Source: Saprospiraceae bacterium
GTDB taxonomy: Bacteria; Bacteroidota; Bacteroidia; Chitinophagales; Saprospiraceae
DNA: 64,000 nucleotides
Direction of reading: 5' to 3'
Assembly: GCA_028280415.1 (NCBI GenBank)
Contig: JANQLV010000045.1
Coordinates: 24,001-88,000 of the forward strand
A program made the translations under genes and the position numbers. Each line of letters opens with the position of its first letter. Position 1 is the stretch's first letter. A model generated the notes under the pieces. It searched no databases. It had not been told where the DNA came from and was given only the letters and a program-made list of their open reading frames with translations. Below, piece after piece: positions 26,116 through 36,312 of this stretch.

Positions 26116-29100
26116 CTAGGAAAGTAACTCTTCATCCAGTTTCCGTTTGAAAAGATTATTCAGGTTTTCCATAATAATTTCTTCGAGCATCCCGAACGAA
26201 AATTTAGCATTGATCTTAAAGCGAGTATCTTTAATTAAACCTGTTTGGATTATTCTTCTCGGATTAGGTTTGTAGAAATCTTTTCGATGAATGTTCGCGG
26301 GGGTTGTATAACCAGCATCCCCTATCCATACCATACTCGTTTCTCCCTTTTCTTCTCTAAGGTGCCATCGTTGCAGGCCCTCTTCGGGCCGAAAAAATAA
26401 GCCGCAACAATTTCCTTTGACCTTCAGCTCAACACCGTAGAGCATATCGCCCTTTTTAGGTGGATTGAAAACATTGGAATCCCCCGCTTCAAAACTCTTA
26501 TACACATATTGCATAGCCTTTTTTTTGCCTCCAAACTCCAAATCCGGTACTTCTTTATTATAAACAGAATCCCGATACCAGACTGCCTGACCGCTATAGG
26601 TATAGTTTCGCGCTTCAATTAACTTCTGATAAAATTTAGCCAGTTGAGAAAGGTTTTGACCATAAATACCAATAAAGCATTCATTAGCAGATTTATTGAT
26701 TTCAGCCAGTAATTCAATTTTCAAAGCTTCGAGTCCCTTTTCCCAATCATCCAGATCATTTTTGATTCCGGGATTATACGTGTTCAAATCCATACATGCC
26801 AAAGACAATTCTTCCTCCAGTGATTCAATTCTGCTATTTAGTTCTTTGATCCGTTCAATTATCTTTATATAAAAGCTATACTTTTGGCTGCGTTTTTTAT
26901 TTTTCCAGAAATTATCTCCGAGCTTCGCTCTGTTCCTCTCCATAATATCCAGTTCACTCATCATCATTACAAAGATATGTCCCTCTTGTAAGCGAAATAT
27001 CTGCCTTCGCAACTCGCTGGCATGATCTGCATAATTGATCTTGTCCAACTCTTCTAATAATAATTCCAGCCCCAGCGGATCCGCATCAACTATTGGCTGA
27101 AGGCGATCCGCCGTTTTTTCTACTTTAACGATCAATTGATCATCATAATCATAGGTACTCAATTCACTGGCTAATGGCAGGATCAGTTTTTCTCGTATCG
27201 TTCGCTGTAAATATCTTGCCCCGTATTTTGCATTATAGCCTTTCTCGGCAAGGAAGTCGTGGATTTTTTCATCTATAATGAAATCCATTTTACGGAACTT
27301 TATCCCCTCTCTTTTTCTGAGAAGATTCAGCTCCCGGTCAACAACGTATCGAACGACTTCCTGGCTCAAGGGCTGGAATGGAATGATTTGATCAATCCTG
27401 TTGTAAAGCTCTGGTCGAAAATATTTCTGAACAGCATTAATGAAATGCTCACCAAGCGATGCTTTATCTGCCTGACCTCCGAGATTAATGCGATTATTTT
27501 GCAAATTAGTTGCCCCAATATTAGAAGTCATAATAATAATGGTACTGCAAAAATTTACTAATTTTCCACTGCTATCCGTTAGACGGCCTTCGCTTAAAAT
27601 CTGCAAAAGTAAATCGTAAAAGTCAGAATGCGCCTTTTCAATTTCATCAAATAGAAGTACACAAAAGGGTTCGCGACGAACAGCCGAAGTCAGCAAACCA
27701 TCAGAAAAATAACTCTCACCGGTCAGACGCATTACTGAGTACGGATCAGAATATTCGCTCATATCAAACCGAACCATACGTTCCCGATTACCAAACATAA
27801 ACGCTGAAAGCATCTTAGCCATCTCCGTTTTACCGACCCCGGTAGGGCCAATAAATAATAAAGAAGCGATAGGCTTGCCCGTACGCATTAAAGCCGTTTT
27901 GATTGAAGCCAAAAGTCCGGTCAGGCTTTCAATCGCTTTATCTTGTCCAAAGACATTTGCCTTAAAATATTGCATGACCTTTTTTAAATCCATCGGTATA
28001 GAGGGATCGATCATAAAGGCAGGCATACCCGTTTCTTCACAAAAAGTCTGAATAACCTCAGAACGGGTCACGGTTTTGGATGAAGCTTTTCGGTTGATGA
28101 GCAGGCTTTCCAGAAAACGGATTGGTTTGCCCGGGAAGCCGGCATAAGGGGTATAGCGCCGGTTTAAGCGAATGGTTTCTTCAATCGCTTCATCAGCCAG
28201 TTTGACCCGTTTTGCCCAGGCAATATCCTTGACTTTGTTAATAATGATTGACTCCAGTTCATCCTTCGGTTCTTCCAGCTTGATGATCTGAAAAAAACTG
28301 GTGTAATTCGGGTTTTTTAATTGAATCCGGGCAAATTCTTCTTCCGTACATTCGGCAATCATCATCACTTCTCCCCTGCTAATAAAGGTGCGCAGATAAT
28401 CCGCCATACTCACCTCATTGCCGACATATTTGCCGACTTCAAATAATTCCAGCAGATTTCTTACGAAAAGGATATCACTATTCTTGAACAACTCTTCACA
28501 AAGCAAGGAAAGCTGATGTTGCCAACCAGTATCTTTCGTCAACTCCTTGACCATAACCGAAGCGGTCGTTTCCCAGATATTATTAGGTATTCTGTGTTTT
28601 TTAAGATGCCGGACCGCTTCCCAGACTAAAGCGGTTTTTCCAACCCCGGATGATCCAACGAGGATCACATTTTTGTTAAACTTGGATTTTAAAGCCTTGA
28701 TAAGCTGATCTAACTCTTTTTTGCGACCATAAACCACTCTGTCTCCCGGAACTAAACGAGTAGCAATTTTTTTAATCAGCTGTTCTTCATGCTCATCCGG
28801 AATATTATCCAGCTCTTTTAAAGTATGAAAGTTTAGATGAACCTCATGCTGAATCAACTCTACCGAATCATACCATATAGTCGCAACAACTTCATTGAGC
28901 AATGGCAATTGACGCTTGCGCAAAAACTCAAGTCGAATCGCTTCTTGCAACTGCAATTCCAAATCCTTGCCCGTTTCTACAAAAACTTCTACTCCAAGCA
29001 CCGGAACGATTGCCCAATGACCTTTTTCAGAAGATTTGAAATAATACTCCAGTTCCAGGTCAAACTCCGGATAACTGACTCCATCTTTAGCCGCATCGAA

Positions 29101-29337
29101 AGCAATATACAACACCGCTTTATAATAATCCCCGCTACTGTATTGATCCATTAAGGCTATATAGTTTCCCTCGTTCAGTATTTTATTCTGAAAACCGGTT
29201 TGAAAAGCCTTGGACATTTTTAAAGCTGAGTCATTCATAGCCACTTTACTGGAATCGAAAAGCGGACGGGTAATCATTCCTCCTGATTTGAAATGAAGCT
29301 TGAATGCAAAAAAAGGAACCGTTAGAACGTAGGACAT
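26116..29337 (-). CDS. Large ClpB/ClpC-like AAA+ ATPase with release-factor-like C-terminal region
   Basis: A 1073-residue protein in four parts. Residues 1-190 are an N-terminal region I do not recognise, unlike the Clp N domain. The first AAA+ module has Walker A GSSGVGKT (228-235), but where ClpB has the Walker B acidic pair it shows DILFVRNLLELF, with Arg293-Asn294. The second module is intact: Walker A GPTGVGKT (497-504), Walker B LLFDEIEKAH (Asp564, Glu565), sensor Asn606 and sensor-2 Arg708 in GARYLQR. After 780 comes a coiled coil, then VELKVKGNCCGLFFRPEEG near 969, which resembles the PCRF part of peptide chain release factors. The role is unknown; remodelling of ribosome or translation-linked substrates is a guess. 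No neighbour shares its transcript. Confidence 0.8.
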   Translation of the reverse strand: MSYVLTVPFFAFKLHFKSGGMITRPLFDSSKVAMNDSALKMSKAFQTGFQNKILNEGNYIALMDQYSSGDYYKAVLYIAFDAAKDGVSYPEFDLELEYYFKSSEKGHWAIVPVLGVEVFVETGKDLELQLQEAIRLEFLRKRQLPLLNEVVATIWYDSVELIQHEVHLNFHTLKELDNIPDEHEEQLIKKIATRLVPGDRVVYGRKKELDQLIKALKSKFNKNVILVGSSGVGKTALVWEAVRHLKKHRIPNNIWETTASVMVKELTKDTGWQHQLSLLCEELFKNSDILFVRNLLELFEVGKYVGNEVSMADYLRTFISRGEVMMIAECTEEEFARIQLKNPNYTSFFQIIKLEEPKDELESIIINKVKDIAWAKRVKLADEAIEETIRLNRRYTPYAGFPGKPIRFLESLLINRKASSKTVTRSEVIQTFCEETGMPAFMIDPSIPMDLKKVMQYFKANVFGQDKAIESLTGLLASIKTALMRTGKPIASLLFIGPTGVGKTEMAKMLSAFMFGNRERMVRFDMSEYSDPYSVMRLTGESYFSDGLLTSAVRREPFCVLLFDEIEKAHSDFYDLLLQILSEGRLTDSSGKLVNFCSTIIIMTSNIGATNLQNNRINLGGQADKASLGEHFINAVQKYFRPELYNRIDQIIPFQPLSQEVVRYVVDRELNLLRKREGIKFRKMDFIIDEKIHDFLAEKGYNAKYGARYLQRTIREKLILPLASELSTYDYDDQLIVKVEKTADRLQPIVDADPLGLELLLEELDKINYADHASELRRQIFRLQEGHIFVMMMSELDIMERNRAKLGDNFWKNKKRSQKYSFYIKIIERIKELNSRIESLEEELSLACMDLNTYNPGIKNDLDDWEKGLEALKIELLAEINKSANECFIGIYGQNLSQLAKFYQKLIEARNYTYSGQAVWYRDSVYNKEVPDLEFGGKKKAMQYVYKSFEAGDSNVFNPPKKGDMLYGVELKVKGNCCGLFFRPEEGLQRWHLREEKGETSMVWIGDAGYTTPANIHRKDFYKPNPRRIIQTGLIKDTRFKINAKFSFGMLEEIIMENLNNLFKRKLDEELLS

Positions 29338-29540
29338 CTGTTTTAGTACTTAAACGGCTGCTAATTTAGTAAAAAAGAAATCGCAAAAGCTAAAAATCTG
29401 CCAGTGTCAAAAATTAATCGATTATATGAATCGCTCTATCGGATTATGTCAAAACATTTTAAGTAATTTTTTACTTTTATAATTGAATTTACTGGTATGG
29501 TGTAAAATGCTGCCATGTCTCATGTTTCAAGTCTAATTAC

Positions 29541-30101
29541 ATGTTTGAATTTAAAGCTGATATTGTCAAAAGAAGAAAACGCAGAGCAAGTCGTATCCTT
29601 TTAGCTATGATGGCTGCCGGTATATTGAGTTATGCAATCGTTCCGCTCATCAGTACCGGGACTGTCCCATTCATTGAGATGTTAATTGAGCAAATTGGTT
29701 TAGATGAATACGCAATGTGGACTTATATCGCCGTATTTGCAATCTTGATACTCCTGCTTATTCCTGGATTGAGAAATGTTTTTCAAAAAAGGACCATAGT
29801 TGGCGGGATGATCTCTTTTGACGAGGACAAACTGGAAATAAAAAAAGGCAGAGAACATTTGATTATTCCCGAAAAAGAACTTAATCAGCTTAATTTCGAA
29901 CTTAAAAAACTGCCTTCTGCTGAAAAGAAATCCAAAAACAAATTATTCGGAGGCAGTTATATGAAAATACCTACCACCAAAGGAATTTTTGAATGCGAAC
30001 TGGATATCAATAATAAAAAAGATCAGGATAAACTACTCGAAATGATCGAATTTCTAAAAATCGAACACGATGTGAAAGTTGATCTCAAGGAAATAAAATA
30101 A
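29541..30101 (+). CDS. Membrane protein with two helices and a cytosolic PH-like domain
   Basis: A 186-residue protein of unknown function. A basic N-terminus (KADIVKRRKRRASR) precedes two transmembrane helices near 18-38 (ILLAMMAAGILSYAIVPLIS) and 61-78 (WTYIAVFAILILLLIPGL). The C-terminal 100 residues look like a small beta-rich domain with a repeating strand pattern (VGGMISFDEDKLEIKKGREH, then GIFECELDINNKKDQDKLLE), the kind found in bacterial PH-domain membrane proteins. The positive-inside rule places this domain in the cytosol. It is divergent from the Clp-like gene and converges with the glycosyltransferase gene. Confidence 0.72.
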   Translation: MFEFKADIVKRRKRRASRILLAMMAAGILSYAIVPLISTGTVPFIEMLIEQIGLDEYAMWTYIAVFAILILLLIPGLRNVFQKRTIVGGMISFDEDKLEIKKGREHLIIPEKELNQLNFELKKLPSAEKKSKNKLFGGSYMKIPTTKGIFECELDINNKKDQDKLLEMIEFLKIEHDVKVDLKEIK

Positions 30102-30118
30102 AGATGCCAAGAGCAATG

Positions 30119-30643
30119 CTAAGTGTTCCAACTCAATTCCTTATTGTATTTACTGATAGCACCTTTAGCAAGTAATTTTCTGACTTCCGGATCGAAATAA
30201 AGCATCTCCAGCAAATCTGCAAAATGTTCGTGAACATTATTTGAAAAACTGTTTTTCACCAACATACTACAGGTATTATCCAAATACTGCTTTAGACTCG
30301 GATCCTCAAAAGTGAGAACAGGCAAGCCAAAAGACAAGGCTTCGGGAATAATTTTTTCATTGGGCGTCCCGGTAAATAAAAAAATTGAAGCATCAAGATA
30401 AGCTGCCTCGACTTCCTCCACCACAAAGCGATTAATAATAACACTTGCATTTCCCAGTCTCTCCTTGGCCAGTAATTCATTTAATCTGGATATGTGACTA
30501 TCCTCTTCAATAAAAATCAGCTTTAAACGTTTTTGGTGTTTGGGACTAACTCTATTGAACAATTCTGCAAATGATTTAATAGTGGTTGATGTATTTTTTT
30601 CATCAAAAAAATTACCCGGCGATAGAACAAAAAACGGTTTCAT
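30119..30643 (-). CDS. Glycosyltransferase C-terminal (GT-B) domain, half-length
   Basis: A 174-residue protein that corresponds only to the nucleotide-sugar-binding C-terminal half of a GT4-type glycosyltransferase. It begins at the typical domain start (FVLSPGNFFDEKN) and shows the donor-site motif IIPEALSFGLPVLTFED near 99, where the first glutamate and EAxxxGxPV pattern bind the nucleotide sugar. The N-terminal acceptor-binding half is absent: a stop codon (TAG) lies nine codons upstream in frame, and no other frame upstream codes for it. A GAGAGG sequence sits just before the ATG, so it could still be translated. It may be a decayed gene or a single-domain protein. Confidence 0.6.
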   Translation of the reverse strand: MKPFFVLSPGNFFDEKNTSTTIKSFAELFNRVSPKHQKRLKLIFIEEDSHISRLNELLAKERLGNASVIINRFVVEEVEAAYLDASIFLFTGTPNEKIIPEALSFGLPVLTFEDPSLKQYLDNTCSMLVKNSFSNNVHEHFADLLEMLYFDPEVRKLLAKGAISKYNKELSWNT

Positions 30644-31177
30644 CCTCTCAGTTTTTGCAAGGAAATCCCACTAACAGCCAGAGCATTTTCAAAACTGTTT
30701 GGTAGTTTTCCCTAGTTAGTTATATGTTTGGGTGATAAAGCATTTACCAAAGCCGGGACAATACCAGGACCCTGAATACTTTATTCTAATACGAATTAAC
30801 CTAAGTTGGGATGGAGGAAGGGAAATAAGGAGCATTTTGATAGAAATCCCTGATTTCGCAATGAAATCAGACGCATTTTCTTTCTTTAAAAATGAATCGC
30901 AACTTAAATTAATCAAATAATGAGAAGCAGTAGGTAGATTTGTTGATATGACGTTTTGTTGGACAGGTATTTTCAGGTTTCACCTTATTAAATACCACAT
31001 ATTGAAGCTTGCAATTTTTTTGCCAAAAGGCAGTAAGTAAGCTTTTATCCAACACATTATAGCCCTAATTTCTATATTAATTAGCTATAAATTAGTTATT
31101 TTAAAATATTTAACAGGAGACTCTTTTCCAATTTTGATTTTTTTTCCATATTGTGGAATAATTAGGTCTTCACTAAT
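30644..31177. other. Intergenic region upstream of the sigma-54 regulator gene
   Basis: I see no supported gene in these 534 bases. A short plus-strand frame at 30732-30920 (62 codons) has no recognisable content. The region is AT-rich, with a small inverted repeat TTCCA/TGGAA at 31144-31158 just upstream of the regulator start. The lost N-terminal half of the glycosyltransferase is not recognisable here. Confidence 0.45.
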
Positions 31178-32554
31178 ATGACAAAGCAATTTTCTCCAAC
31201 AAAAGTATTCATTGTTGAGGATGATCCAATATATATACGACTCGTGAAGTATGTATTTGAAATGAATCCGGAACATGAAATACATATTTTTTCCACGGGA
31301 AAGGAATGTTTGGACAACCTTCATCTAAAGCCGGCAATCATTTCTCTGGATTATAGCTTACCTGATATGGACGGCCGCAATGTGATGAAAAAAATTCACG
31401 GCAGCAATCCGGATATAGAAGTAATTATTTTATCAGGACAAAATGACATTTCGATTGCTGTACAACTTTTGCGAAATGGCGCACACGATTATATTGTTAA
31501 AAACGAAGAAACTAAAGATAGATTACTCTACTCTATTGAGCGTTTAAAAAACAATATCAATCTTAAAAAGAAAGTAGAGGTACTTACTGAAGAACTCGAA
31601 AGCAAATATGCCTTTGATAAAAGTATTATTGGCAACAGCAAACCAATGAAACGGGTTTTTAAGCTGATTGAAAAAGCCATTAAGACTAATATATCGGTAT
31701 CTATTACAGGAGAAACCGGTAGTGGTAAGGAGGTAATTGCAAAAAATATACACTTTAGCTCTAATCGCCGAAATGCTGCTTTTATACCGGTAAACGTCAG
31801 TGCGATTCCCAAGGATTTGCTGGAAAGTGAGTTATTTGGATATGAAAAAGGTGCTTTTACCGGAGCCGACAGCCAAAAACCGGGGCAATTCGAACTGGCA
31901 GATAAGGGTACTTTATTCCTGGACGAGATTGCGGAAATGGATATTTTGTTACAATCCAAACTCTTGAGAGCCATTCAGGAACGAGAGATAATCAGAGTGG
32001 GAGGAACCAAACCGATCAAATTCGATGCGAGAATCATTGTCGCTACCCATAAAAACTTATCCGATGAAGTAGAAAAAGGAAATTTCCGGGAAGATTTATA
32101 TTATCGATTGTTAGGGCTTCCGATTGAAGTGCCTCCACTGAGAGAAAGAGGGAATGATATTCTATTGCTGGCCATGCATTTTCTGAATGAGTTTTGTGAA
32201 AATAATCAACTCGGAAAAAAAATGCTTACTAAAGAAGCTAAAGAAAAAATTCTGAATTATTATTATCCGGGAAATGTTCGGGAGCTAAAAGCAGTTATAG
32301 AACTGGCTTGTGTAATGGCCGATGAGGAAAATATATTCCCGGAAGATATCAATTTCAATAGTCCCAGAAAAACCGATGCTTTTTTAATACAGGAAATGCC
32401 TTTGCGCGAATATACCCGAAGGATAATCCATCATTTTCTGGAAAGGTATAATAATGACGTTTTGTTAGTGGCTAAAAAGCTCGATATTGGTAAATCAACC
32501 ATTTACAGAATGCTAAAAGAAGAAACGCTCGATCCTTCCAACAACCCTTTTTAA
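31178..32554 (+). CDS. Sigma-54-dependent response regulator (NtrC family)
   Basis: A 458-residue transcription activator with three domains. The receiver domain has the acidic pair in FIVEDDP and phospho-acceptor Asp58 in IISLDYSLPDMDG. The AAA+ domain (about 150-390) shows Walker A TGETGSGKEV, the sigma-54 contact loop YEKGAFTGAD, Walker B TLFLDEIAEM and the arginine-finger region. The C-terminal Fis-type helix-turn-helix is DVLLVAKKLDIGKSTIYRML near 430. Phosphorylation should drive ATP-dependent opening of sigma-54 promoters. The stop overlaps the start of the histidine kinase gene by one base (TAATG), so the two are coupled and likely partners. Confidence 0.93.
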   Translation: MTKQFSPTKVFIVEDDPIYIRLVKYVFEMNPEHEIHIFSTGKECLDNLHLKPAIISLDYSLPDMDGRNVMKKIHGSNPDIEVIILSGQNDISIAVQLLRNGAHDYIVKNEETKDRLLYSIERLKNNINLKKKVEVLTEELESKYAFDKSIIGNSKPMKRVFKLIEKAIKTNISVSITGETGSGKEVIAKNIHFSSNRRNAAFIPVNVSAIPKDLLESELFGYEKGAFTGADSQKPGQFELADKGTLFLDEIAEMDILLQSKLLRAIQEREIIRVGGTKPIKFDARIIVATHKNLSDEVEKGNFREDLYYRLLGLPIEVPPLRERGNDILLLAMHFLNEFCENNQLGKKMLTKEAKEKILNYYYPGNVRELKAVIELACVMADEENIFPEDINFNSPRKTDAFLIQEMPLREYTRRIIHHFLERYNNDVLLVAKKLDIGKSTIYRMLKEETLDPSNNPF

Positions 32555-35500
32555 TGACCAAGAATCCGGAAATACCATTATTTACTGCTTCCGTCTTACT
32601 GGATTTATCCCTGAGTGTGGGAAAATACCGGGATTTGGATCGCAATATTGATCATTTCATCAGGCAGTTGAATGAGCTCCTTGTTTTCGACGCCAGTGAA
32701 ATATGGTATAGAGACGCTTCTTCCGGGGATAGAAATTATTACAGAATTTACGAAAGTGCGGAAGCAATCGTTCGCACCGGAGTTTTTGAGTATAAAAACA
32801 AAATTGCTCAATTTGCCGAAGACCAACATTGCCATATCAGCTTAATTGAGGGAAAAAAAAGAGGTCCTTTTGATGGATTTACCAATTTAACACAAGGTGT
32901 AATTTATACTTTCAAGCTTAGTGAGCAGGTACTGCTTATTGCTTATCATGCCCACTTTAGCAGTCCCTTAGCAGAGTCTGCTTTTAACAGCCTCTACCCT
33001 ATTTTTCAAAATTTGGGAATTTCTATTGAGCAGGGTTATATCAATAAAAAAACCGAGGAAAACAGCATAAACCCTCCCGGCACTACGGAAGAGTTGCAAA
33101 AGTACAAACTTGTAGTAGATAATGTTTCTGAAGGTTTATTGATCTGCAATCTCAAACAGGAAGTTGTCTTTGCCAATAATCAACTTTCCAAGCTATCTGA
33201 ATACCCTACCGAAGAAATTATCGGAAAACCGCTGGGGAAATTACTTCTGAATGATGCCAGGATTCCGGAAATGAACCGGATGATGGATAAGGTTTTTAAT
33301 GGTTCCAGTCTCGAACACTCTATTGAACACACCCGAAAGATTTCCCAAACCCGTTGGTGGGCAACCGCAAAAATTTCACCTTATAAAAACACGGAAGGTC
33401 TGATCGTCGGAGCAATCGCGATTATCCGGGATATTACTATTGAAAAACTGACGCAACAAGCCTTAAAAGAAAGCCAGGATCGTTACAATTTACTGATTGA
33501 TCACGGTTTTGATGGTGTAGTTGTTTACGATCTGGAAAAAGAAAAATTGCTTTCAATCAATGACAACCTGTTAAAGAATTTCGGTTATGGCCGGGTGGAA
33601 TTCAACAGTTTGGCCCTCGAAGCTGTTTCTCCGGAAAAGCAATCTAATGGACTCAGTTCCAGTAAATATCTAAAGCAAATCAATGCTCAAATCAACGAAG
33701 AAGGCAAATTGAGCTACGAATGGACACATCGCCGCAAAGATGGCAGTTTATTTTATGTTGATGTTATCGCCGTAAAATTACTTAGTCCTAACCAGCATAT
33801 CAAAATAGAAATACACAAGGATATCACCGAACGCTATTTGTCTCAAAAAGCCTTGCAGGAAAGTGAAGAACGGATGTCCAAATTTTTTGACATGAGTCCG
33901 ATTCCTATTTTGATCAGATCGACAGACAGCCTGAGATTCAATCTGGTCAATAAAAAATTTACGGAGTTATTTGGATATACCGTAGAAGAATTAAACGATC
34001 TGAATCGACACGATCTCGTATATCAGGAAGATGCCGAAGAGATTAGCATCAAAATGAAGCAGCTACTATCAGGTGAAATTTCCGACTTCAGGATTGAAAA
34101 ACAATATATCCGGAAAGATGGAAGTATTTTCTGGGGAACAGCTACCCGTTCACTGGTCAGAGTCAAAGGTGAAACATTGCTCATTGGGTTTATCGAGGAT
34201 GTTACTTTGCAAAAAGAAGCTATCGCAGCTATGAAAGAAAGTGAAGCTAAACTGAGAGCCATTTTCGATAGTACGGAAGACAAGATATTAGCCATTGACC
34301 GCAACTTCAAACTTATTGACTTTAATAAATCCGGCGTCAAATTTCTGGAAAGGTATTATCATAGACAGCCTTTCAAAATCGGGGATCAATATCCTCCACC
34401 GGATAGTAAAGTATACGATTTATGGGTGGAATATTTTAAAGCCGCTCTTCAGGGGCAAAGTATTACGGAAAGCCTCCATTATTCCTATCTCCATGAAGAA
34501 CGGGTTGATCTGGTCAACATATTACCCATTAAGGGTGACAAGGGGGACGTAATAGGGATTACCGTTTACGGAAAAGATATTACTCAACTTAATAATACGC
34601 AAAAAGCACTGCAAACGAGTGAAAATCAATTGAAAGAAGCGCAACGAATTGCGAGGATTGGCAACTGGGAATATGATTTTGATACTGAAAAAATTGCCTG
34701 GTCAGAGGGAACTTATCGCATATTCGAAATGCCAACGGATGCTGCGCCTCCTACTTTTGAAGAATACCAAAAAATGATTCTTCCCGAAGATCGGCAAAAA
34801 TTGCTCGATGGTATGGCCCAAACGCTCCTGGCCGGACAGCCTTATGAATACGAAATTCGTCATTTTACCCGGTCCGGAAAAATGATTTACACTGTTGCCA
34901 AAGGCGAAGCGCTTATGGAGGGAGATAAAGTGGTAAAGATTTTCGGTACGGTTCAGGACATCACCTCTCAAAAGAAAGTAGAACTCGAGTTGAAAGAATC
35001 CAATCATAAGTACCAGGACCTTTTCCACAATATGTATGATGCCCTGATGGTCACGAATAAAGACGGATATTTTCGGGATGCCAATGAAGCAGCACAACGC
35101 TTACTGGAATACTCTTTGGAAGAACTACACGCTATCAGAATTCCGGACATTGTACATCCGGATGATAAAGAAAAATCGGACAAATATCTGCAGCAATTAC
35201 TTACCGAAGGTTTTTACAGCAATTATCAGGGACGGATTATTACAAAATCCGGTAAAGTAAAATATTTGCAAGTCAACTCAAATGCGATCATTGAACAAGG
35301 AAAGATTATTGGTTCAAGAGATATCGCACGGGATATTACCGCATTAAAAGAAGCCGAGGAAAAAAGAGAACAATTATATGCCAAACTGGAAATCGTCAAT
35401 AAAGAATTAAAAGACTTTGCCTACATAGTTTCACATGACCTTAAAGCTCCCTTAAGGGCTATCGGTTCGCTTTCAAGATGGCTTGCGGAAGATTATCAAG

Positions 35501-36057
35501 ACCTTTTTGATGCTGAGGGACAAAAGCATCTCTCGCTGTTGATCGGCAGAGCCAACCGAATGCAGAAGTTTATAGAAGGGATTTTGCAATACAGCCGAAT
35601 AGGCAGAATCGATCTGGCCAAAGAACCCGTTAATATCCGGGAACTGCTGGATACCGTTATCGATAGCCTCGCCCCTCCCGAGCAATTTACCATTGTTATT
35701 GATGAACATATTCCAGTTATAGCCGGTGAAAAGATTAGAATCCAGCAGGTTTTTCAAAACTTAATCAGCAATGCGATTAAGTATAATGACAAATCTCAGG
35801 GCATTATCAAGATTACTTATGATGCTTCGACCACCTTTCACCAATTCACCATAGCGGATAATGGCCCCGGAATTGAGGAAAAACATTTTGATAAAATATT
35901 TAAAATATTCCAGACTTTACACTCCAGAGACCAGTTAGAAAGTACAGGTATCGGTTTGACTATTGTAAAAAGAATTGTGGAACTACACGGAGGAATTATA
36001 AATGTATCTTCTAAACTAGGCGAGGGTTCGAAATTTACCTTTACTATAAAAAAGTGA
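32554..36057 (+). CDS. Soluble multi-PAS sensor histidine kinase
   Basis: A 1167-residue kinase with no signal peptide or transmembrane helix, so it should sense cytosolic signals. After a GAF-like N-terminal region (1-175) there are six PAS repeats beginning near 181, 302, 432, 554, 682 and 812; the fifth is of the PAS_3 type (NWEYDFDTEKIAWSEGTYRI). The HisKA dimerisation domain holds the phospho-histidine near 960 in YIVSHDLKAPLRAIGSL. The ATPase domain has the N box LISNAIKYN near 1068, the G1 box DNGPGIEEKHFDKIF near 1101 and the G2 box STGIGLTIVKRIVELHGG. It probably phosphorylates the coupled NtrC-type regulator and perhaps the receiver-HPt protein downstream. The signal is unknown. Confidence 0.92.
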   Translation: MTKNPEIPLFTASVLLDLSLSVGKYRDLDRNIDHFIRQLNELLVFDASEIWYRDASSGDRNYYRIYESAEAIVRTGVFEYKNKIAQFAEDQHCHISLIEGKKRGPFDGFTNLTQGVIYTFKLSEQVLLIAYHAHFSSPLAESAFNSLYPIFQNLGISIEQGYINKKTEENSINPPGTTEELQKYKLVVDNVSEGLLICNLKQEVVFANNQLSKLSEYPTEEIIGKPLGKLLLNDARIPEMNRMMDKVFNGSSLEHSIEHTRKISQTRWWATAKISPYKNTEGLIVGAIAIIRDITIEKLTQQALKESQDRYNLLIDHGFDGVVVYDLEKEKLLSINDNLLKNFGYGRVEFNSLALEAVSPEKQSNGLSSSKYLKQINAQINEEGKLSYEWTHRRKDGSLFYVDVIAVKLLSPNQHIKIEIHKDITERYLSQKALQESEERMSKFFDMSPIPILIRSTDSLRFNLVNKKFTELFGYTVEELNDLNRHDLVYQEDAEEISIKMKQLLSGEISDFRIEKQYIRKDGSIFWGTATRSLVRVKGETLLIGFIEDVTLQKEAIAAMKESEAKLRAIFDSTEDKILAIDRNFKLIDFNKSGVKFLERYYHRQPFKIGDQYPPPDSKVYDLWVEYFKAALQGQSITESLHYSYLHEERVDLVNILPIKGDKGDVIGITVYGKDITQLNNTQKALQTSENQLKEAQRIARIGNWEYDFDTEKIAWSEGTYRIFEMPTDAAPPTFEEYQKMILPEDRQKLLDGMAQTLLAGQPYEYEIRHFTRSGKMIYTVAKGEALMEGDKVVKIFGTVQDITSQKKVELELKESNHKYQDLFHNMYDALMVTNKDGYFRDANEAAQRLLEYSLEELHAIRIPDIVHPDDKEKSDKYLQQLLTEGFYSNYQGRIITKSGKVKYLQVNSNAIIEQGKIIGSRDIARDITALKEAEEKREQLYAKLEIVNKELKDFAYIVSHDLKAPLRAIGSLSRWLAEDYQDLFDAEGQKHLSLLIGRANRMQKFIEGILQYSRIGRIDLAKEPVNIRELLDTVIDSLAPPEQFTIVIDEHIPVIAGEKIRIQQVFQNLISNAIKYNDKSQGIIKITYDASTTFHQFTIADNGPGIEEKHFDKIFKIFQTLHSRDQLESTGIGLTIVKRIVELHGGIINVSSKLGEGSKFTFTIKK

Positions 36058-36312
36058 AAAATGTGTCTAAGTTTTGTTTATAAAGTCGAAGGACAGGATT
36101 TTATGACTGATCAAGTCTGCTTTCGGAATTACTACAACTATTTCCGATTAAAGGCTGCTGCATAGATGAAATGACATTTTGCACAGATCAATCGATAATT
36201 TCCAGACAGATTTTTAATCCTTTTTAAAAGATATAATAAATGACAGGCAGCATACTCCATACGGACAAGCCTTCCAAAAATTCCTGGAACAACCAAGTCA
36301 AAAATATTTTAT

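Noticed and set aside
30732..30920. 62-codon plus-strand frame with an overlapping minus-strand frame
   Set aside because: No family, no signal, no ribosome-binding context and low-complexity AT-rich surroundings; kept as intergenic.
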